From Paulownia fortunei (taxonomy: Eukaryota; Streptophyta; Magnoliopsida; Lamiales; Paulowniaceae): a stretch of DNA of 64,000 nucleotides. The stretch spans positions 14,084,673 through 14,148,672 of the forward strand of contig CM033115.1 of assembly GCA_019321725.1 (NCBI GenBank), in the 5' to 3' direction. This document shows, piece by piece, positions 58,312 to 64,000 of this stretch. The notes beneath the pieces were generated by a model. It saw only the letters and a list, made by a program, of their open reading frames with translations, was not told the origin of the DNA and did not search any database. Position 1 is the stretch's first letter, and every line of letters begins with the position of its first letter. Made by a program: the position numbers and the translations under genes.

Positions 58312-59773
58312 TATACATATTTTGCTTTATGTATGTATGGTATCAAATAAATAAAACAAGCAAGAAATTGCAAGATTTTGAAGATTTTTCAATTGAAGGC
58401 TCATAACTTCAGTTATGTATGTTACAGTTTTAAAAAGCAGGAACAACCCTACTCCTGCTGTTCTATCTATTGAAAAAACAAAATTATTTGCCGTTGGCAG
58501 ACTGCTTTGTTTGCGAATTCCAATTTCAAGTTTGCTTTCATGTGCCAAAAAGTCGATTTTGGTACAAATTTGTTCCTTATTTTCTACAAACTAAGGTAAA
58601 AATTAAGGTAAGATTTTTTGCTCTAGTTTTAGCTGTTACTTGGATTGGGCCTATTCCAAATCTGATAATTATATTTCAGTTGAGCCTAATTAAATGTGAG
58701 GAGGGCTACTTGGAGCATTCAAATAGAACATCATAAGTGAAATTGATCTTAGTAACGCTCAACTTGAAAATTTCCAAATATTTAATATTTCAACCACAAC
58801 TTTAAACCTCTTAGATAATGATATTCATATAACTAAATTGTTTTGGGAAGCTAACTAGAGATGATGAAGTGCTGAATTCATTGTAGGTTCTTCTCTGGAA
58901 GAGATTTTTGTGAATATTCTTCAGTTTTTTATGTCATGGCATTATCACATACAATGACTTAAATTTTGATAAGTTTATTTGTATGCTTTTATGGCTGGAC
59001 TTTTGAATTGAAAATGCTGTTTCATGTTTGGAATTTATATAATTTCATGATTATAAATTTTTCTCTCGTATTATGCAATATTAGTTTCTTTGTAGGCATT
59101 TTCATTATATAATTTCTTTTTTTTTTTTTTTTTTGCTAAGGAAGATTTGTTAGTGTAAGCTAACTTGAAATAAATCCGATACTCATAAGAAAATACGAGC
59201 CGGAGTTTGAGTCAAGCCAAACATATATTTATGAGCTAAATTTGAGCCTAACTCAATCATATTGCGCATGAGCCAATGTGAGCTCGGCTCATGGTTCTTG
59301 ATAGAGCTAAATTCATGCTTCTCTACTTTCTAAGAGTTTTTAACTTCTTTAAAAGTACAAGTTAGTTGTTATACATTATTCTTTTGTACATTAATCAATT
59401 TGTTTCAGTGTTATTTCAAGCATCTTCTATCGAATCATTGTTATGTCAGTGCATATTTATAGGCTTAAGGATTCTTTCATTTGGTAGAATTCAGGTTTCC
59501 TTTGCTAGGCTCTTTTATCAAACCAAACGAATGGAACTAGAAATGTCAAGAATTAGCTCGGGTCTTTTCTGGATTAAACCTTTGCTGGTTCGAGCCTTGA
59601 CTGTTTCCAAAATAAAGCTCGACTATATATGTTCAAACGCATACAGGGGTGGCAGTTTTTCAGCCCAAGAACAAGCAGTATACAAGCAAAATGTGGAGTA
59701 TACCAGCAAATAAGCCAGTTAAAAAGAACAGAAATGAGCAGTGTCAAAATTATGCTATACAAGTTGTTTTCTT
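58312..59773. other. Intergenic DNA and 3' flank of the receptor kinase
   Basis: No other gene is supported. A poly-T run lies at 59,118-59,134 and a 'gagccgg/gagctcggctca' degenerate repeat at 59,200-59,310. The 3' UTR of the kinase gene probably occupies the last 100-300 bp before 59,774. Confidence 0.5.
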
Positions 59774-62700
59774 CTATCGGGGCTCTGGCATTGTAATGGT
59801 GACTTCATTCGTCGAGTTTCCAGCATTCGTGCTGGTCGAATTCTGTCCACCAAGAACATCTCTTTCGGTGAAGAAACCAGGCTGCTTGGCTTGAGGAATT
59901 TCACACTCATTGCCCAACATGAAAACCACAGAAGACATGCTTGGCCTATCTTCTGGATTTTGTTGGACGCACAATAGGCCAACTTGGATCGATCTCAGCA
60001 CTTCTGCAGAGTGAAATAGGTCGACAAGACAAGCGTTGACTAGTTCCAGTGACCTCCCTTCTTTATAAAGTTTCCATGCCTGGAAAAAACAAAAAATCAG
60101 TTTTAAATGTGAAACATGTAACAAATCTGACACGGACTAGTGTTCGTATTAATAGCTCTAAGTGACGAGACTCACATGACCAAGAAGGTTGAGACTGTGC
60201 TCACTGTGGGAAAATCCTCTGTTTCTCTTCCCACTCACAATTTCTAGCACTAGGACGCCGAAGCTAAATACGTCTGATTTCACTGAGAACAGGCCATCCA
60301 CTGCATATTCTGGAGACATGTAGCCGCTGCAATAGAGTATTGACAAGAACGTGGCGTTACAAGCAATGAAAGACAACAAAATAAATGGGAGTTGTCAAGA
60401 TTTAAGATTCTTACTATGTTCCAACGACACGGTGAGTCTGAGCTTCTGTCTCATTCCCCCCAAAACTTCTGGCCAGTCCAAAGTCTGATATCTTGGGATT
60501 CATTTCAGAATCCAGCAATATGTTGCTGGCCTTAAGGTCTCGATGGATAATTCTCAACCGGGAATCTTGATGAAGATACAAGAGTCCTCTAGCGATTCCA
60601 TTGATGATATTGAAGCGCTTTTGCCAATCAAGTAATATACTTTTTATTTGATCTGTCCAATAATTAGTACTTAGCTGTTGATTGTTGAGCAATGCCATAG
60701 ATAAATTCTTTATGTGTGACTATACAGAATTAGAATACTCACCAAATAATATTACATCCAGGCTTTTGTTAGGCATGTATTCATAGACGAGCATACTTTC
60801 CTCTCCCTGAATGCAGCATCCTAGAAGCTTAACAAGATTTCGATGCTGAAGTTTGGCAATAAATATGATTTCATTCTTTAATTCGTCGAGCCCTTGCCTG
60901 GATTCCTTTGATAACCGTTTGACAGCAATTTCTTGTCCCTCTTCCAGCATCCCCTAAGATCACAACAACAACTTGTTCATGTGGTTTGAAGCAATTCAGG
61001 ATGTCTGATCCATGTTTTATTCTAAAATTACTTAACTTTGTCATTGTTATTCTCTCTAGGTGAGGTGTTTGTCTTGTTTGAGCTATACATATAATTATGG
61101 TTTTGCGAAAGTTCTATGACAAAAATAACTTCATCTTCTGTGAGACTTCTAAGAAAATTTCAACAAAGGCCAGTGAGTATTTCTTTTTTCTTCTGTCCAG
61201 TTATGATATTAAGAGTATTTTGCATTTTGCACCCCAAATTTACACACTTTTCCACACTTTGCACATTAGAATCCTAAACTACCATTTCACCTTTCCACAC
61301 TTTGCACATTGAAATTCTAAACTACCATTTCACGGTCGAATGGCATCGCAACTCGTAAGCCATGTTTCGGAAAAAAAAAAAAAAAAGGGAAAAATTTAAC
61401 ACACAATATTGGCAAATAGATAATATGAACTTCATGTCGAGCAGTAACAACAAAACTGTTAGCATCCTATTCATTCCCAACTAAAATTTTGCATTCTCTA
61501 TGCACGTGACTTATATACTAGACATTAAGGGTCAAATTAAGTTATTAGCATCTTATTAATTACTTCCCATCAGAAAATTACAATATTACTTACACGTATT
61601 TGGATGAAAGCTTGCCTCTTGAAAAAGATCAAATTCAAATCCAGCTTCATTCACTCATCTTGCAACCCTAATTGAATACAAATATTGGTGTTTGAAAATT
61701 TGATGTGGAAATGGAGAGAAAAAGACAACAACCCATGACGCTTTGATACCGATTATAAATTTCCTAATTACTTCGATACCATATAACAATCAATTGCTTA
61801 TTTTTATAATGTATAATTTAATTGGGACATAGATGACTGTGTCTGGATTTGAAATGTTATTTAGTTTAATATGTATTGTCTTGGTTCGTTGTTCTCTCTA
61901 TTTCTTTATGAATTGTACTTTTCAACTTTTATGCATAAAAATTGCTCGACCTTTTTTCTTTGTTTTTTTTGGGTAATATAATAAATGAAATGATGTCTAA
62001 CAATTTTGACCACGTATAATATATATTAACGAGCATTGGCTGTTTCGCCAGATTTGGACAATATAAATATAGTTTTAGACAGATTCCACTACTGTAAAAC
62101 AATAAAATATAGTACTATTGATTGTCATTTATAGTTGTATATTATTTGAGCAACTTTTCACAATAAAAACACATTTATGCTAGGAAAATTCTAGATTATA
62201 GTGGTAGATTCTTTGTAGATGGACAAGTAAGAGCCTGTTTGTTTCTGTTCTCAGGCATACTTTTTATATTTTCGTCATTTTCAAAATTAAAATTATTTTT
62301 ATTGGGTTTTTGTATAAATATAAAAATGTATTTGAATTAGTTATGGAGGAATATTAATTATATAGGTATAAGAATGAAATTATATTTTGTTTATGATTTT
62401 CTATTGTGAAAAGACGCAATTTTTTAAAAAAGTATTTATATATGATAATTTTAAAAGAATAATTTTTATATAGTGATAATAATTTAGTATAAAAGTGGAT
62501 CTCATTATTATTTTTTATGTCATATAAATCAATTTATATTGAAGAAATTTAATTTGATGCAAGTCTCATTAATTTCTTTACACGGTAATGATATTTTCCG
62601 GATAGAAAGAGAAAATATTATTTTATTAATTTGTGAATTTTAATTATTTGATAGAACATCATGTCAAACTTTGATATGAGTTGTATTTTGACAAAACTGG

Positions 62701-64000
62701 AGTTAGGTTTGAAAACCGTATCCATAGATCTGAAAATGGGTAATTTTTTTAATTTTTAAATTCAATTGAAAAGCTTTAGAAATGAAAATAAGTGAAATTT
62801 ATATTGAAAACTAAATGAAATAAATATATTTTTGGTTTTAGATAATGAAAAATTGAAAAATTCTTGGTAAAAATATTAACAAACGGTCTCTAAATTTCTT
62901 TGAACTTGCAAGTGCACGAGATACCATGCCTAAGCAGTTAGGCCGTGAAGAATGGATAGGTTTTAATTACAGTTTCTGACTTTTTTGGGGTTTATAGTGA
63001 CTTATGCTATGTTTGGTTGCAATCAAGAGAAATGTTTTTATCTTATCGGAACAAGATTGCGTTTGGTGAAGTTATTTTCAATATGCTGTGTACGGACAAA
63101 AAAAACAGTGGCCTAACAACGCTATGTTGGTCTCATTTTACTTTCACGTAAATTAGAATATCTGTGAAGAAATCTAACCTTATAAACAGGACCAAATCCA
63201 CCCTCCCCAAGCTTGTTGCTGCTCGAAAAGTGATTCGTAGCTTCCAGTATAACAGACAAGTGGAAAAATGGCAGGTCAGAATGTGTCTGATCAGGGCCCG
63301 TGTTACATTTTCCTGCTGCAAGAAATTTGTAAAGATACAGTTTAACAGAAGAGGGATGTTGAGGTAAGGATACTTTTTCTTACTTCCTGATTACTGTTTT
63401 TTCTCAAGCATAAAGTGACACAATTTTACTCACCTTCTTTTCTCATCTTTGGATCGTTCTTCCTCTTCCGAATATATAGACATAAGCTGAGGACTAAAAG
63501 AACAATTACAATTCCCATCGCTGACATCAAACTGGCTATCAGTACTGCTCTTTTCTTTCCTCCGGAGTCTGCAACATTTTCGGTCCAAGTAAAAGGCCAA
63601 GACTTAACCATAAACTAGTCGCAAAGCGTTAAGACACAAACGATGTAAAAAGTAACTTTCAATGTAGACATAAAATTCGAAAAAAGAAAAAGAAAAAAGA
63701 TTGCATATACTTATATCATAGCAAAAAATATTGTGCAATTTCTTGTTTGGGAGAAGTTCTTACCTGCAGCCTCAGAAGAAGCCATTCTGATGTAAATAAC
63801 TTGTCCATCTGGAGACAGAGTTCTGATATCAATCAACTCTTCATACCAAATCAGGCATCCACTTCCTTTCCTTATGTCTAATTGTGTGTATGCCATACAA
63901 GAGCAATTCCTTAAACATTCTGCTCTACATTCATCAAGTGTCATCGTCGCGTTGTTCCAGGAATGTCTCGCGTCTGGCAATTTGATCCCTGAATACTTCA
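59774..64000 (-). CDS. G-type lectin S-receptor-like Ser/Thr kinase, 3' half (partial)
   Basis: Seven exons on the minus strand with GT-AG introns and consistent phases: beyond the edge-63,764; 63,568-63,434; 63,315-63,179; 60,953-60,743; 60,652-60,415; 60,326-60,176; 60,079-59,774. They code for about 470 residues of a protein usually near 800; the lectin and S-locus domains lie outside the window. Visible in order: PAN/apple domain ([16 protein letters not shown]), one membrane span (about residues 85-107, then RKRK), and a kinase with [48 protein letters not shown] and RPSM. All catalytic residues are present (RD type). The tail [10 protein letters not shown] is typical. Such plasma-membrane receptors sense extracellular ligands in defence or self-recognition. 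Exon C lies in a frame with no long ATG-started ORF but joins correctly. The intron of 2,225 bp before exon 4 carries a MITE. Confidence 0.95.
61248..61333. repeat. 43-bp tandem duplication in the kinase intron
   Basis: Units at 61,248-61,290 and 61,291-61,333 contain TTTCCACACTTTGCACATT and end CTACCATTTCAC. They differ at a few positions. Confidence 0.85.
62228..62893. mobile_element. Harbinger-like MITE in the kinase intron
   Basis: The element is 62,231-62,890 (660 bp). Its ends are inverted repeats: GAGCCTGTTTGTTTCTGTT on the left and, on the other strand, GAGACCGTTTGTTAATATT on the right (14 of 19 equal). It is flanked by TAA at 62,228-62,230 and 62,891-62,893, a 3-bp target duplication of the Harbinger kind. 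No coding capacity was seen. Confidence 0.75.

Larger units (their letters stand above)
60954..63178 (-). other. Long intron of the receptor kinase gene
   Basis: It separates the Gly-rich loop exon from the VAVK-type Lys exon. It contains a 43-bp tandem duplication, a poly-A run (61,370-61,386), a MITE-like element (62,231-62,890) and a piece of similar transposon-like text at 63,005-63,100 ('gctatgtttggttgc'). The other introns of the gene are 88-195 bp, as usual. Confidence 0.85.

Noticed and set aside
59366..59977. Plus-strand frames near the 3' end of the receptor kinase
   Set aside because: They are antisense to the last kinase exon and its UTR and match nothing.
63133..63321. Minus-strand frame beginning [10 protein letters not shown]
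   Set aside because: It overlaps the third kinase exon but is in the wrong frame; the correct frame gives [11 protein letters not shown]...[11 protein letters not shown] and has no ATG start.

Overview
The window is AT-rich nuclear DNA of a flowering plant, most likely a eudicot. The evidence is split genes with GT-AG introns (a G-type lectin/S-domain receptor kinase), a BURP-domain cell-wall protein, an SVP-like MADS-box relic and many plant LTR retrotransposons. The retroelement protein style recalls asterids such as Lamiales, but the sequence alone does not prove that. Genes are sparse. I support three intact or apparently intact protein genes: an unknown 183-aa multi-pass membrane protein (18.26-18.81 kb, +), a short polygalacturonase-1-beta-like BURP protein (37.0-38.05 kb, -), and the 3' half of an S-domain receptor-like kinase (59.77 kb to the right edge, -).

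Layout. 0-5.3 kb: intergenic, with a GRF zinc-finger pseudogene broken by two single-base insertions (about 2.1-2.45 kb). 5.3-11.1 kb: a decayed Ty1/copia element on the minus strand. 11.1-26.2 kb: repeats, including three copies of a local segment (two of them carrying the same solo LTR), microsatellites, the membrane-protein gene, a truncated SVP-like MADS exon (19.7-19.86 kb, -) and a fragment of the same copia family (22.5-23.8 kb). 27.3-33.6 kb: a second copia element of that family on the plus strand. It has a perfect 5-bp target-site duplication (TGGTT), a nested insertion in its 5' LTR and a deletion of protease and integrase. 33.9-34.1 kb: a Harbinger-type MITE. 34.9-35.5 kb: a composite repeat found again inverted at 56.8-57.5 kb. 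37-38 kb: the BURP gene. 40-44 kb: an Athila-like Ty3/gypsy remnant (PBS, gag end, protease, second ORF) without RT or integrase. 44.2-51.2 kb: a Sirevirus-like copia element on the minus strand with gag, protease, integrase and the end of RNase H, but no RT. 52.07-52.89 kb: a TRIM-like miniature LTR element. 54.9-58.3 kb: a coding-deficient LTR element. 59.8-64 kb: the receptor kinase, whose 2.2-kb intron contains a second Harbinger-like MITE.

The genes do not form a pathway or operon; they are separate islands in nested repeats. The most unusual signals are a TTGCAACA octamer recurring across the Sirevirus-like element, often in pairs 20-21 bp apart; GCATG-rich near-palindromes in two parts of the Athila remnant; the MADS exon that runs into a CT microsatellite; and the BURP protein that lacks the usual long FXXY repeat block. 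No rRNA, convincing tRNA gene or CRISPR array was seen.
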